Source: Euglena gracilis
Lineage: Eukaryota > Euglenida > Euglenophyceae > Euglenales
Direction: 5' to 3'
Assembly (NCBI GenBank): GCA_039621445.1
Contig: CP154954.1
Coordinates: forward strand, 58,486,701 to 58,550,700
DNA length: 64,000 bases
Translations under genes and position numbers: made by a program
The notes under the pieces: model-generated
Told to the model about the DNA's origin: nothing
What the model saw: only the letters and a program-made list of their open reading frames with translations
Database searches by the model: none
Shown here: positions 40,917 through 53,564 of the stretch, piece after piece
Numbering within the stretch: the stretch's first letter is position 1
Layout: each line of letters begins with the position of its first letter

Positions 40917-42326
40917 GACAGATAGATAGACAGACAGACGGACAGGCAGACAGAAAGATGGACAGATAGATAGATATACCTTGCAACAGCACATTTCCAC
41001 CGGCGCACAGGAGGACTCACCCCATGGCGTTCACTCTCGCACCAAAGCAGGAGCACCAAAGAAGGCTCTGCAGCGTATTCCCCACCGCAGCGTCGCCCGC
41101 AGACCTGCCACGCCAGAAATGCCGTGAAGGTGGGCGACGTCATGACCTCCTCCAGGGGGCCGCTGCCACCGTGGGGGGCGGAGCTGGCCTGCGGCAGCAG
41201 GGTTGTTGTATCCTGGCAGGGGGCTTGGGGGGGGGGGGGGGGGCATCAAGCACCACTGCAGGATCAAACTAGGTGCATCATTCTGCTTCCGACAAAAAGC
41301 ATAGTTTCAGGCTTGACACCTTCCAACGAATGCCCATAATCAAACCATCAAACCTGGACATTTGACTTGCGCATACTTTCTGGTTTCGTGTTCTCAGGTG
41401 TACGATTATTTCGACGGTGAAATCTGTATATGAACATGTCTATGTGTGTGTGTGTGTGTACATACATGTATGTATAAGGATGGATGGATTGAATGGCAAG
41501 ATACCATGTATATCACGTGTTCATCCACCGTATACCACGTGTCATGACACGAAGATGATTAGGCATTTTGCGGAAGAAAACAAAAGAGAGGAATGAGTTC
41601 AGAGGCAGTGATGTCATTTGTGACATGTGTAATTTGCCCACACGGCTGTCATGCGGGTGAAGCAGAAAAGGAACCGGAGGGCATTAGCACGCCACACCAG
41701 CTGCAAGAGATCCCGCTGCAGCCCGTCGTGGGAAAAGGCGGTGGGGTTCTGCCCAGGCACTGCGAACGCCTGCAGCTGCTTGGCCAGGAGGGCACTGATC
41801 CGCTCCACGGTGAGGGGCCGCTTGGGCGAAGGTTCCGACGCTGCGGCAAACATAAAATTCATGCAAAGAAACGATTTTTTGCAGACTGCAATATTGTTTG
41901 TCTGGGGCCGAGCGCAGCTAAGAATGCTGGTGCAAATGTCTGTTGGTGTGATTCCTGAGGAGGTTCAGGGGGGGAATGAGAGCACAAAACCCACAAATGG
42001 GCACGGCTTTGCCTCTGCTGTCCCCGCTCAGCAAGAAAGACGGTTGGGTGGTTCCAAGATCTGAAGTCTCCTCGTCACCCATCGAGATGGGGAGGGCACA
42101 GGGCCAAGCAAAGCAAGCAAAGGGGTATGGGGACCAAGCAACACATCTTTCGGGCTTAAAGGTTGTTGAAGCCGTTGGGAGTGAAACCCTGCCCAGGAGG
42201 AAAAGGACGCCGGGACATTGGACAGTGGGACAGCGGCCGGGGACGCGCCTGCCGGGGCCGGGGTTGGGGGGCTGGGGCGGGGCCGCTTGGCGTCTGTCTT
42301 GCCGCGGGGCGTGCCGGGGGTCGCCC
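35963..42326 (-). CDS. FHA-domain protein gene with basic/Pro-rich N-terminal region
   Basis: Exons: 42326-42195, 41840-41698, 41188-41105, 37571-37524 (approximate), 37296-37111, 36697-36608, 36139-35963; earlier exons are unknown. The FHA domain, a phospho-threonine binding fold, is spread over three exons: RTPCLTIGRAKAV (37.2 kb), then ISKQHCRILCDPTLAHFELL and NYSQNGTLVD (36.65 kb), then GVAVSDDPVPLRSGSTIELG (36.1 kb). The last join, LVD|GVAV, uses a nonconventional intron (AGC CAGGG...CCCCTG AGACC). Upstream exons give KRATPGTPRGKTDAKRPRP, likely a nuclear-localisation-type basic stretch, and LTVERISALLAKQLQAF. The frame ends at TGA (35965-35963), though a GTGAGT donor overlaps the stop, so the protein could extend. 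From 41188 on all junctions are phase 0. I do not recognise the wider protein; a nuclear regulator is plausible but unproven. Confidence 0.7.
39162..40315. mobile_element. Introner-family composite with decamer satellite insertion
   Basis: The right end ACTGAGCACAAGCCTG and interior words (GGTGCTATAGGGTGCCTGCC, TTTTTCATTGAAAATGG, GGGGTAGGCACCCGACT) belong to the 18431/21459 family. Duplications GCCTTGAC at 39154-39161 and 40316-40323 are identical, but the left terminus (CAGGCTT...) is missing. The middle carries three blocks of GGTCGGCCCT and one of CAGCATCGCC decamers. Inside the FHA-gene intron. Confidence 0.75.
40790..40985. repeat. Compound CA/GC/AT/GATA microsatellite
   Basis: ACACACGCGCGC, then TATATA blocks, then GATAGACAGACAG units. 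FHA-gene intron. Confidence 0.85.
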
Positions 42327-42768
42327 GCTTCCAGGGATGGATGGGAAGCCTTGAGGGGGGGGGGGTCGGACCCCCCCTCCCGACACGGAGGGGGGGGGGT
42401 GGGTCGGACCCCCCCCCCTCCTACCTCGAAACTGAGGGGGGGCCGAAAATTTTTCGATTTCATGGACGGGCAAAGGGCCGGAAATCGGGTCAAAATCGGT
42501 CAAAAATCCCTGATTTTTCTTTGAAAATCGATCCAAAAATGCTCATTTTTTGAAATTTTTTGAACAATTTTTTGGGGGAAAACACCAACAGATCAAAAAA
42601 GGGCAATATGCCCAAAGTCAGCAAAAGGGGTGTTTTTGCTCATTTTCCGGCGCGCAGCGCCGGAAGAAAATTTTCTGCTATTTTTGGCACCTGTCAAGGA
42701 GGGGGGGGTGGGGGGGTCCGGACCCCCCCTCCCAACATCTAGGGGGGGGGGGGGTGGTCCGGACCAGG

Positions 42769-42876
42769 TTTTGAATAGTGCTGAGCTCTTGATAAGCGCG
42801 CAACCACCCCTCCATTGACCAGGTTTTGAATAGTGCTGAGCTCTTAATAAGCGCGCACCCACCCCTTCATTGACCC
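42769..42876. repeat. 54-bp tandem duplication at satellite edge
   Basis: CAGGTTTTGAATAGTGCTGAG...CCATTGAC occurs twice in direct succession with three or four substitutions, just before the satellite starts. Confidence 0.85.
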
Positions 42877-43724
42877 CTCCATACATACCGGCCACTCCAT
42901 GGAGCTCTTTTGCCTGAAATCCACGGGTTTTGTGCCAAATGGGGGGGCCGGTGGGTCGAAAAACGCTCATTTTCGGCTCAAAAACAGGTTTTCTGGGTCC
43001 GGGAGGCCAAAAAAAATCGTTTCGGGCAAAAAAAATTTTTTCGATTTTTTTCGACTTTTTTGACCCGGTTTTGACCCAAAATCAACGGGTTGGCGGCCCA
43101 AAACAGGGCGCTGGCAGGTCGAAAAACGCTCATTTTCGGCTCAAAAACAGTTTTTCCGGGTCCGGGAGGCCAAAAAACATCGTTTCGGGCAAAAAAAATT
43201 TTTTCGATTTTTTTCGACTTTTTTTGACCCGGTTTTGACCCAAAGTCAATGGGTGGGCGGCCCAAAACGGGGCGCTGGCGGGTCGAAAAACGGTCGTTTT
43301 CGGCTCAAAAACAGTTTTTCCGGGTCCGGGAGGCCCAAAAACATCGTTTTGGGCAAAAAAATTTTTTTCGATTTTTTCGACTTTTGTGACCCGGTTTTGA
43401 CCCAAAGTCAATGGGTCGGCGGCCCAAAACGGGGCGCTGGCAGGTCGAAAAACGCTCTTTTTCGGCTCAAAAACAGTTTTTCCGGGTCCGGGAGGCCAAA
43501 AAACATCGTTTTGGGCAAAAAAAAAAAATCGATTTTTTTCGACTGTTTTGACCCGGTTTTGACCCAAAGTCAATGGGTCGGCGGCCCAAAATGGGCGCTG
43601 GCGGGTCGAAAAACGGTCGTTTTCGGCTCAAAAACAGTTTTTCCGGGTCCGGGAGGCCCAAGCACATCGTTTTGGGCAAAAAAAAAATTTTTAATTTTTT
43701 TCGACTTTTTTTTGGCCGAAAACG

Positions 43725-44600
43725 GCTAAGTCGAACAGTGCAAAAAGTGTACAAAATGGCCTAAATTGGCCTAAATTGGCCGAAAAACGCCCGTATCTCG
43801 GAAACCATAATCCCAGTACATAGAGCGTCCCAGGGGCTTCGATTTAGGTCTCCGGACATTTCCTTTGATTTTGCATCGTTTTCGAGAAATTTTGAAAACA
43901 TCGATTTTTTGACCCCCCACCCCCCGAAAACGGCCAAGTCGAACAGAGGGAAAAGTGTACAAAACGGCCATCTGGGTCAAAAACGGCCGTATCTCGGGCT
44001 GGGCGGGGAGTTGCGGGGAAATCAAAATACCGGTAGATGGGGCGTTCCAAGGGCTTCAAATTAGGTCTCCGGACATTTCCTTTCATTTTGCTTCATTTTG
44101 GAGATATTTTGAAAATTGACATTTTTTGGCCGAAATGGCAGAGTCCAAAGGGGGGGGGCTTATCCAGGGGGGGCGGGTAAATCCTACCCAGTTTGGACCC
44201 CTTCGCGCGTGAATAACTCGGGCCTGGCGGGGAGTTGGGGGTCAAACCCAGGTGATTCGGAAACTAGAAATCCAGTCGCTCGCATCTGAAAAAAAAAATT
44301 CCGGGAACCGGGCCGAGGTCATGGTGATAATCCGCGGTTTTCACGGTCTACCCAGAGGGGGGGGGGCCGGGGGAGGGGGGGGTCCGACCCCCCACTTTTC
44401 CCTGGTGGTAAGCTTCGCTCTTACTCTAAAGAGATAAGAGCTCAGCGACCCCTCCATACATACCGGCACACCCCAGGGAGCTCTTTTGACTGAAATCCAT
44501 GTGTTTTGTGCCAGAAACAAGGCGCTGGGGGGTCGAAAAACGCTCGTTTTCGGCGCAAAAACAGTTTCTCTGGGTCCGGGAGGCCCAAAGACATCGTTTC
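43725..44600. repeat. Satellite linker block, copy 1
   Basis: Carries CGGCTAAGTCGAACAG, CGTATCTCGG, GGTCTCCGGACATTTCCTTT, TTTTGGCCGAAATGGCAGAG, GAATAACTCGGGCCTGGCGG and CATACATACCGGCACACCCC in order. It contains an extra internal duplication (two CGTATCTCGG blocks) compared with the other copies. Confidence 0.9.
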
Positions 44601-44889
44601 GGGCAAAAAATATTTTTCGATTTTTTTCGATTTTTTTTTGACCCGGTTTTGACCCAAAGTCAATGGGTCGGCGGCCCAAAACGGGGCGCTGGCGGGTCGA
44701 AAAACGCTCGTTTTCGGCTCAAAAACAGTTTTTCCGGGTCCGGGAGGCCAAAAAACATCGTTTCGGGCAAAAAAAAATTTTTCGATTTTTTTCGACTTTT
44801 TTGACCCGGTTTTGACCCAAAGTCAATGGGTCGGCGGCCCAAAACGGGGCGCCGGCGGGTCGAAAAACGCTCGTTTTCGGCTCAAAACA

Positions 44890-44921
<32 letters not shown>

Positions 44922-46204
44922 TTTCCTTTCCTTTTTTTTTCTTTTTTTTTTTTCTTTGTTTTCTTTTTTTTCCGGTCGGGGCCCAAAAACATCGTTTTTC
45001 GGGCCAAAAAAAAAATTTTTTTCGATTTTTTTTTTTTCGACTTTTTTGACCCGGTTTTGACCCAAAGTCAATGGGTCGGCGGCCCAAAACGGGGCGCTGG
45101 CGGGTCGAAAAACGCTCGTTTTCGGCTCAAAAAAGTTTTTTTTTTTTTTTTTTTTTTTTCCGGATCGGGACGGGAGGCCAAAAAACATCGTTTCGGGCAA
45201 AAAAAGTTTTTTTTTTCGTTTTCTCGTTTTTTTCGCCTTTTTTTTGACCCGGTTTTGACCCAAAGTCAATGGGTCGGCGGCCCAAAACGGGGCGCCGGCG
45301 GGTCGAAAAACGCTCGTTTTCGGCTCAAAAACAGTTTTTCCGGGTCCGGAAGGCCAAAAAACATCGTTTCGGGCAAAAAAAAAAATTCGGTTTTTTTTCG
45401 ACTTTTTTGACCCGGTTTTGACCCAAAGTCAATGGGTCGGCGGCCCAAAACGGGGCGCTGGCGGGTCGAAAAACGCTCGTTTTCGGCGCAAAAACAGTTT
45501 CTCTGGGTCCGGGAGGCCAAAAAACATCGTTTCGGGCAAAAAAAATTTTCGATTTTTTTCGACTTTTTTGACCCGGTTTTGACCCAAAGTCAATGGGTCG
45601 GCGGCCCAAAACGGGGCGCTGGCGGGTCGAAAAACGCTCGTGTTCGGCTCAAAAACAGTTTTTCCGGGTCCGGGAGGCCAAAAAACATCGTTTCAGGCAA
45701 AAAAATTTTTTTCGATTTTTTTCGACTTTTTTTGACCCGGTTTTGACCCAAAGTCAATGGGTCGGCGGCCCAAAACGGGGCGCTGGCGGGTCGAAAAACG
45801 CTCGTTTTCGGCTCAAAAACAGTTTTTCCGGGTCCGGGAGGCCAAAAAACATCGTTTCGGGCAAAAAAAATTTTTCGATTTTTTTCGACTTTTTTTTGAC
45901 CCGGTTTTGACCCAAAGTCAATGGGTCGGCGGCCCAAAACGGGGCGCCGGCGGGTCGAAAAACGCTCGTTTTCGGCTCAAAAACAGTTTTTTTTTTTGGA
46001 GGCCAAAAAACATCGTTTCGGGCAAAAAAATATTTTTCGATTTCTTTCGACTTTTTTTGACCCGGTTCTGACCCAAAGTCAATGGGTTGGCGGTCCAAAA
46101 CGGGGCGCTGGCGGGTCGAAAAACGCTCATTTTCGGCTCAAAAACAGTTTTTCCGGGTCCGGGAGGCCAAAAAACATCGTTTTGGGCAAAAAAAATTTTT
46201 TCGA

Positions 46205-46905
46205 TTTTTTTCGACTTTTTGGGGGACTTTTTTGACCCCCCAGCCCCCGAAAACGGCTAAGTCGAACAGAGGGAAAAGTGTACAAAACGGCCATCTGCGC
46301 CGAAAACGGCCGTATCTCGGGCCAGGCGGGGAGTTGCGGGGAAATCAAAATACCGGTGGATGGGGCGTTCCAAGGGCTTCAAATTAGGTCTCCGGACATT
46401 TCCTTTGATTTGGCTTCATTTTGGAGATATTTTGAAAATTGACATTTTTTGGCCGAAATGGCAGAGTCCAAAGGGGGGGGGGGGGGCTCCTCCAGGGGGG
46501 GGGGTAAATCCTACCGAGTTTGGACCCCTTCGCGCGTGAATAACTCGGGCCTGGCGGGGAGTTGGGGGTCAAACCCAGGTGATTCGGAAACTAGGAATCC
46601 AGTCGCTCGCATCTGAAAAAAAAAATTCCGGGAACCGGGCCGGGGTCATGGTGATAATCCGCGGTTTTCACGGTGTACCCAGAGGGGGGGGGGGCCGGGG
46701 GAGGGGGGGGTCCGACCCCCCACTTTTCCCTGGTGGTAAGCTTCGCTCTTACTCTAAAGAGATAAGAGCTCAGCGACCCCTCCATACATACCGGCACACC
46801 CCAGGGAGCTCTTTTGACTGAAATCCATGTGTTTTGTGCCAGAAACAAGGCGCTGGGGGTCGAAAAACGCTCGTTTTCGGCGCAAAAACAGTTTTTCTCT
46901 GGGTC
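46205..46905. repeat. Satellite linker block, copy 2
   Basis: Same order of words as copy 1, nearly identical from GGGGAGTTGCGGGGAAATCA onward. Confidence 0.9.
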
Positions 46906-49044
46906 CGGGAGGCCATGAGACATCGTTTCGGGCAAAAAATATTTTTCGATTTTTTTCGATTTTTTTTTGACCCGGTTTTGACCCAAAGTCAATGGATCGG
47001 CGGCCCAAAACGGGGCGCCAGCCGGACGAAAAACGGTCGTTTTCGGCTCAAAAAACAGTTTTCCGGGTCCGGGAGGCCAAAAAAACATCGTTTCGGGCAA
47101 AAAAAAATTGTCGATTTTTTTCGACTTTTTTGACCCGGTTTTGACCCAAAGTCAATGGGTCGGCGGCCCAAAACGGGGCGCTGGCGGGTCGAAAAACGCT
47201 CGTTTTCGGCACAAAAACAGTTTTTCTGCGTCCGGGAGGCCAAAAATCATCGTTTCAGGCAAAAAAAAAATTTTCGATTTTTTTTCGACCTTTTTGACCC
47301 GGTTTTGACCCAAAGTCAATGGGTCGGCGGCCCAAAACGGGGCGCTGGCGGGTCGAAAAACGCTCGTGTTCGGCTCAAAAACAGTTTTTCCGGGTCCGGG
47401 AGGCCAAAAAAACATCGTTTCGGGCAAAAAAAATTTTTCGATTTTTTTCGACTTTTTTTTTCCGGTTTTGACCCAAAGTCAATGGGTCGGCGGCCCAAAA
47501 CGGGGCGCTGGCGGGTCGAAAAACGCTCGTTTTCGGCTAAAAAACAGTTTTTTTTCGTCCGGTAGGCGAAAAACCAACGTTTCGGCCAAAAAACTTTTTC
47601 GATTTTTTTCGACCTTTTTTGACCCGGTTTTGACCCAAAGTCAATGGGTCGGCGGCCCAAAACGGGGCGCTGGCGGGTCGAAAAACGCTCGTTTTCGGCT
47701 CAAAAACAGTTTTTTTTTCCGGGTCCGCCAGGCCAAAAAACATCGTTTTGGGCAAAAAAAATTTTTCGATTTTTTTCGACTTTTTTGACCCGGTTTTGAC
47801 CCAAAGTCAATGGGTCGGCGGCCCAAAACGGGGCGTCGCGGGTCGAAAACGCTCGTTTTCGGCTCAAAACAGTCTGTCGGTCCAAAAAAACATCATTTCG
47901 GGCCAAAATTTTTTTCGACTTTTTTGACGGTTTTGACCCAAAGTCAATCGGGGCCAGGGGCGGGCCAAAACTGGGCAAAAAGGTTTTTTTTTTTTTCTTT
48001 TTTTTTTTTTTTCGACCTTTTTTGACCCTTCAATGGGTCGAAAAACGCTCGTTTTCGGGCGCAACAAAAAAAAAAACAAAAAAAAACGTTTCTCTGGTCG
48101 GGAGGCCCAAGACATCGTTTCGGGCAAAAATATTTTTCGATTTTTTTCGATTTTTTTTTGACCCGGTTTTGACCCAAAGTCAATGGTCGGCGGCCCAAAA
48201 CGGGGCGCCAGCCGGACGAAAAACGGTCGTTTTCGGCTCAAAAACAGTTTTCCGGGTCCGGGAGGCCCAAAAAACATCGTCGGGCAAAAAAAAATTTTCG
48301 ATTTTTTTCGACTTTTTTGACCCGGTTTTGACCCAAAGTCAATGGGTCGGCGGCCCAAAACGGGGCGCAGGCGGGTCGAAAAACCATCGTTTTCCCCACA
48401 AAAACTGTTTCTCTGTTTCCGGGAGGCCAAAAAACATCGTTTCAGGCAAAAAAAAATTTTCGATCTTTTTCGACTTTTTTGACCCGGTTTTGACCCAAAG
48501 TCAATGGGTCGGCGGCCCAAAACGGGGCGCCGGCGGGTCGAAAAACGCTCGTTTTCGGCTCAAAAACAGTTTTTTCGGGGTCGGGGAGGCAAAAAAAATT
48601 GGTTTGGGGCAAAAATATATTTTTAGATTTTTTTTAGACTTTTTTTTTACCCGGTTTTGGGGCCCAAAGGTCAATGGGGTCGGCGGCCCAGAACGTGGCG
48701 CTGGCGGGTCGAACACACGCTCGTTTTTTCGGCTCAAAAACAGTTTATCTTCGTCCTGGCCGTACGGTAGGCCAAAAAAACATCGTCTTCGGGCCAAAAA
48801 AATTTTCGATTTTTTTTGACTTTTTGACCCGTTTTGACCCAAAGTCAAATGGGTCGTGGCGGCCAAAACGGGGGCGCTGTCGGGTCGACGGGCGCTGGCG
48901 CTGCTGTTCGAAAAACGTTCGTTCTTTTAGTTTTCGGCTCAAAAAAAACAGTTTTTTTTTTTCTTTCTCGTTTGTTTTTTTCTTTCCTTTTTTTTTCTTT
49001 CTTTACTTTTTTTTTCCGATCCGGGAGGCCAAAAAAAACATCGT

Positions 49045-49610
49045 TTTGGGGTGACCGGTGGATGGGGCGTTCCAAGGGCTTCAAATTAGGTCTCCGGACA
49101 TTTCCTTTGATTTGGCTTCATTTTGGAGATATTTTGAAAATTGACATTTTTTGGCCGAAATGGCAGAGTCCAAAGGGGGGGGGGGCTCATCCAGGGGGGG
49201 CGGGTAAATCCTACCGAGTTTGGACCCCTTCGCGCGTGAATAACTCGGGCCTGGCGGGGAGTTGGGGGTCAAACCCAGGTGATTCGGAAACTAGGAATCC
49301 AGTCGCTCGCATCTGAAAAAAAAAATTCCGGGAACCGGGCCGGGGTCATGGTGATAATCCGCGGTTTTCACGGTCTACCCAGAGGGGGGGGGGGGCCGGG
49401 GGAGGGGGGGGGGGGGCCGACCCCCCACTTTTCCCTGGTGGTAAGCTTCGCTCTTACTCTAAAGAGATAAGAGCTCAGCGACCCCTCCATACATACCGGC
49501 ACACCCCAGGGAGCTCTTTTGACTGAAATCCATGTGTTTTGTGCCAGAAACAAGGCGCTGGGGGGTCGAAAAACGCTCGTTTTCGGCGCAAAAACAGTTT
49601 CTCTGGGTCC
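49045..49610. repeat. Satellite linker block, copy 3 (5' truncated)
   Basis: Starts directly at ACCGGTGGATGGGGCGTTCC, lacking the GTCGAACAG part, following the scrambled units. Confidence 0.9.
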
Positions 49611-50474
49611 GGGGGGGCCAAAGACGTCGTTTGGGGCAAAAAAATTTTTTCGATTTTTTTCGATTTTTTTTTGACATGGTTTTGACCCAAAGTCAATGGA
49701 TCGGCGGCCCAAAACGGGGCGCCAGCCGGACGAAAAACGGTCGTTTTCGGCTCAAAAACAAGTTTTCCGGGTCCGGGAGGCCAAAAAAACATCGTTTCGG
49801 GCAAAAAAAAATTGTCGATTTTTTTCGACTTTTTTGACCCGGTTTTGACCCAAAGTCAATGGGTCGGCGGCCCAAAACGGGGCGCTGGCGGGTCGAAAAA
49901 CGCTCGTTTTCGGCGCAAAAACAGTTTTTCTCTGGGTCCGGGAGGGCAAAAAACATTGTTTAAGCCAAAAAAAAATTTTTCGATCTTTTTCGACTTTTTT
50001 GACCCGGTTTTGACCCAAAGTCAATGGGTCGGCGGCCCAAAACGGGGCGCTGGCGGGTCGAAAAACGCTCGTTTTCGGCTCAAAAACAGTTTTTCCGGGT
50101 CCGGGAGGCCAAAAAACATCGTTTCGGGCAAAAAAAATTTTTTCGATTTTTTTCGACTTTTTTTTGACCCGGTTTTGACCCAAAGTCAATGGGTCGGCGG
50201 CCCAAAACGGGGCGCCGGCGGGTCGAAAAACGCTCGTTTTCGGCTCAAAAACAGTTTTTCCGGTCCGGGAGGCCAAAAAACATCGTTTTGGGCAAAAAAA
50301 ATTTTTCGATTTTTTTCGACTTTTTTGACCCGGTTTTGACCCAAAGTCAATGGGTCGGCGGCCCAAAACGGGGCGCTGGCGGGTCGAAAAACGCTCGTTT
50401 TCGGCTCAAAAACAGTTTTTCCGGGTCCGGGAGGCCAAAAAACATCGTTTTGGGCAAAAAAAATTTTTTCGATT

Positions 50475-51170
50475 TTTTTCGACTTTTTGGGGGACTTTTT
50501 TGACCCCCCAGCCCCCGAAAACGGCTAAGTCGAACAGAGGGAAAAGTGTACAAAACGGCCATCTGCGCCGAAAACGGCCGTATCTCGGGCCAGGCGGGGA
50601 GTTGCGGGGAAATCAAAATACCGGTGGATGGGGCGTTCCAAGGGCTTCAAATTAGGTCTCCGGACATTTCCTTTGATTTGGCTTCATTTTGGAGATATTT
50701 TGAAAATTGACATTTTTTGGCCGAAATGGCAGAGTCCAAAGGGGGGGGGGGGGCTCATCCAGGGGGGCGGGTAAATCCTACCGAGTTTGGACCCCTTCGC
50801 GCGTGAATAACTCGGGCCTGGCGGGGAGTTGGGGGTCAAACCCAGGTGATTCGGAAACTAGGAATCCAGTCGCTCGCATCTGAAAAAAAAAATTCCGGGA
50901 ACCGGGCCGGGGTCATGGTGATAATCCGCGGTTTTCACGGTCTACCCAGAGGGGGGGGGGGCCGGGGGAGGGGGGGGTCCGACCCCCCACTTTTCCCTGG
51001 TGGTAAGCTTCGCTCTTACTCTAAAGAGATAAGAGCTCAGCGACCCCTCCATACATACCGGCACACCCCAGGGAGCTCTTTTGACTGAAATCCATGTGTT
51101 TTGTGCCAGAAACAAGGCGCTGGGGGGTCGAAAAACGCTCGTTTTCGGCGCAAAAACAGTTTCTCTGGGT
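50475..51170. repeat. Satellite linker block, copy 4
   Basis: Almost identical to copy 2, including the preceding GACTTTTTGGGGGACTTTT junction. Confidence 0.9.
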
Positions 51171-51689
51171 CCGGGAGGCCCAAAGACATCGTTTCGGGCA
51201 AAAAATATTTTTCGATTTTTTTCGATTTTTTTTTGACCCGGTTTTGACCCAAAGTCAATGGATCGGCGGCCCAAAACGGGGCGCCAGCCGGACGAAAAAC
51301 GGTCGTTTTCGGCTCAAAAAACAGTTTCCCGGGTCCGGGAAGGCCAAAAAACATAAAAACAAAAAAAAAAAAATTGTCGATTTTTTTCGACTTTTTTGAC
51401 CCGGTTTTGACCCAAAGTCAATGGGTCGGCGGCCCAAAACGGGGCGCTGGCGGGTCGAAAAACGCTCGTTTTCGGCGCAAAAACAGTTTCTCTGGGTCCG
51501 GGAGGCCAACACATCAGTTCCGAGGCAGGAAGAGGGGAGTCCGACCCACCCCTCCCCCTCTGTGCTGGGAGGGAGCGAAGACCAGGACAGGAAATCAATG
51601 AACACCCACGATGACGAGCAGCATTGCCGAGAAACAGACTCGAACACAACTGAGTATGTGTTGTTTCGGTCCCTGCCCTCCGCCCACAG

Positions 51690-53530
51690 GTGGTTGTCAG
51701 CGTTGCCCCACAGGCGTGCGCTTCCCTGGCTGCTTGGCCGGGCCGTCGCTTCGTTGGACCATAGGCGGGTTTGGACAGAACAGGGAAAACACGCCAACTC
51801 CACCGCGTGCCATTCCTGCGATGTGTGGTCAGGGGTGGACGAGCAATGGGGGATTCCTCCCGAAGGGCCTTGTTTTTTTAATAGTGGGCGGGGCGACCTC
51901 CCCCAATCCAAGGGGTGCATCCTTCGCCGGGGTGGGCGGGGGTCAGACCCCCTCCATTTCTCAAAAGAGAAGAAACTGAGTTTTCCGAAAGTCGAGGATC
52001 CTCGAGGGGGCTGCTAAGGGCGCCCAGTCTCTTTTCAACTCGGAAGATCCTGGGAGGGGGTTTGGAGCCAAGCCCCCCTGGGAGGGGGTCCCACGCCAGG
52101 GGTCAGGGGTGCTCGAAAGCGCTGGAGAATTTCGGGGAATGCTCTCAGATAGCCCAGCGAGGGGTCCCCCCCCCGGGGGTCCCCCTTATCACCCTCAGGT
52201 GGGTGGGGGCACCCTCTCTCACCCCTGGTCTTGCCCTGAGCCTGACAAAATCCTCCGGTTCATGTGGGCTATGGGTCGACTGACCCATTGCTCATAAATT
52301 GCCAACCTCCGGCTGGCCGGCGAGGGCCCGGGCCCATTTCCGGTGCTCTGTCCTGGAGGCCTACCAGAAGGTGGCGGCCGGGGCTGGGGATTGCTGGGGC
52401 TGACCTTTCCCACCTCAATCCAGCAGTTTTCTTTTTTCTGTCTTGAGCGCCGCAGAACCGTGGCAGGTCCGGGGGGCAACTGGGGCTGGGATGTCGATGG
52501 GACAATTAAAACAAAGCAATGAAAACAACTCAATTCAGGAAGGAAGGAATTCGTGCGTGTTGAGACCGCAAAGGTTGAGCAGGACAGTCCATTTCGCAAC
52601 CCATTGTTGGCGTGTTTATTTTTTGGCAGTTTTCGAACAAAAGCCTTGCACCACCGGGCCCACTTCCACCAAAATTCAGGCTTCCAGGTGGCCTGACTTT
52701 TTTTTTTGGCCCCTGAGCCAGTCATTAGGGACAGACGCCTGGCTTCGGCCTGGGTTTCGGTGGTTGCTTTTCCTGCCCCAATTTTGTGGTCCCCCCCCCT
52801 TGACGGAGCCACCTCTTCTCAACTCACCCGGGGGGGGGGCACAGCTCAAAGGTCGGTCGCGTTGTGTCTCTTAGGATTACTGGCACCGGCCGCTGTGTCA
52901 GGCTGGGGGCAGTTCAGGCTTGCAATCGCTGACCCAATGTCGCTTGCAATGCAATCGACATTGGGCCATGGGGGTAATGGGGACGGATATTAAGGATTGT
53001 CGACCCAGGGGGGGGGTCTGGGGGAGGGTTGGGCCGAGGCTGGGGTGCTTGGTGGCCGGCGTCGTAAACAAGGTATGTTTCCGCCGGGCTCTGGCCACCT
53101 CCACGTACACAGACCAAAACGGGCCAGAGGAAAGGGATAACAGGCACCAAACAAACAGCCACAATGCACACAGGGGGTTGGGACGAGTGGGTACCCTCCA
53201 GTGGGGGGGGGGGTGTCTATTTTCGGCGCCAAGTGACCAAGAATTGACACCCCCAAAGGTCCCCCCTGAGCCCCCCCCCCCGGGCTGTGGTGGAGGGGGG
53301 GGGGGGGGCGGCACGGGGGGGCAGTCGGGGCCCCGCGGCCGTGGATTGCGCGGAACCGGCTGGGGGCATCCGCGGTGATGGACACGCTGTGGGCCCAGAA
53401 CGTGTCCCTGCTGGAGATCTCCCGCGAATTTGTGGCCAAGTATCGCCGGCGACAGGAGGTGTGGTGCTCTTCCCCCACAACCACGCCTGCACACACATTT
53501 GCAGCTGCGCAAACACACGCGGTGCCTGGA

Positions 53531-53564
<34 letters not shown>

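Larger units (their letters stand above)
37572..41104 (-). other. 3.5-kb intron of the FHA gene
   Basis: Contains the composite element with decamer arrays (39162-40315), CA/GC/AT and GATA-type microsatellites at 40.79-40.99 kb, and short G/C runs. I see no supported exon on either strand. Confidence 0.5.
42945..51520. repeat. About 162-bp satellite array with higher-order organisation
   Basis: Units read GTCAATGGGTCGGCGGCCC, AAAACGGGGCGCTGGCGGGT, CGAAAAACGCTCGTTTTCGG, CTCAAAAACAGTTTTTCCGG, AGGCCAAAAAACATCGTTTC, then A-run, TTTTTCGATTTTTTTCGAC, TTTTTTGACCCGGTTTTGAC. About 35 units. Open frames on both strands are a by-product of the period being close to a multiple of three and the lack of stops; no splice signals or coding bias. 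Four linker blocks interrupt it. Confidence 0.95.

Noticed and set aside
42945-51520. Dozens of overlapping open frames of 60-265 codons on both strands
   Set aside because: They repeat with the satellite period, occur equally on both strands, have Lys/Phe/Arg-rich low-complexity translations and no splice logic; they are products of the satellite sequence.
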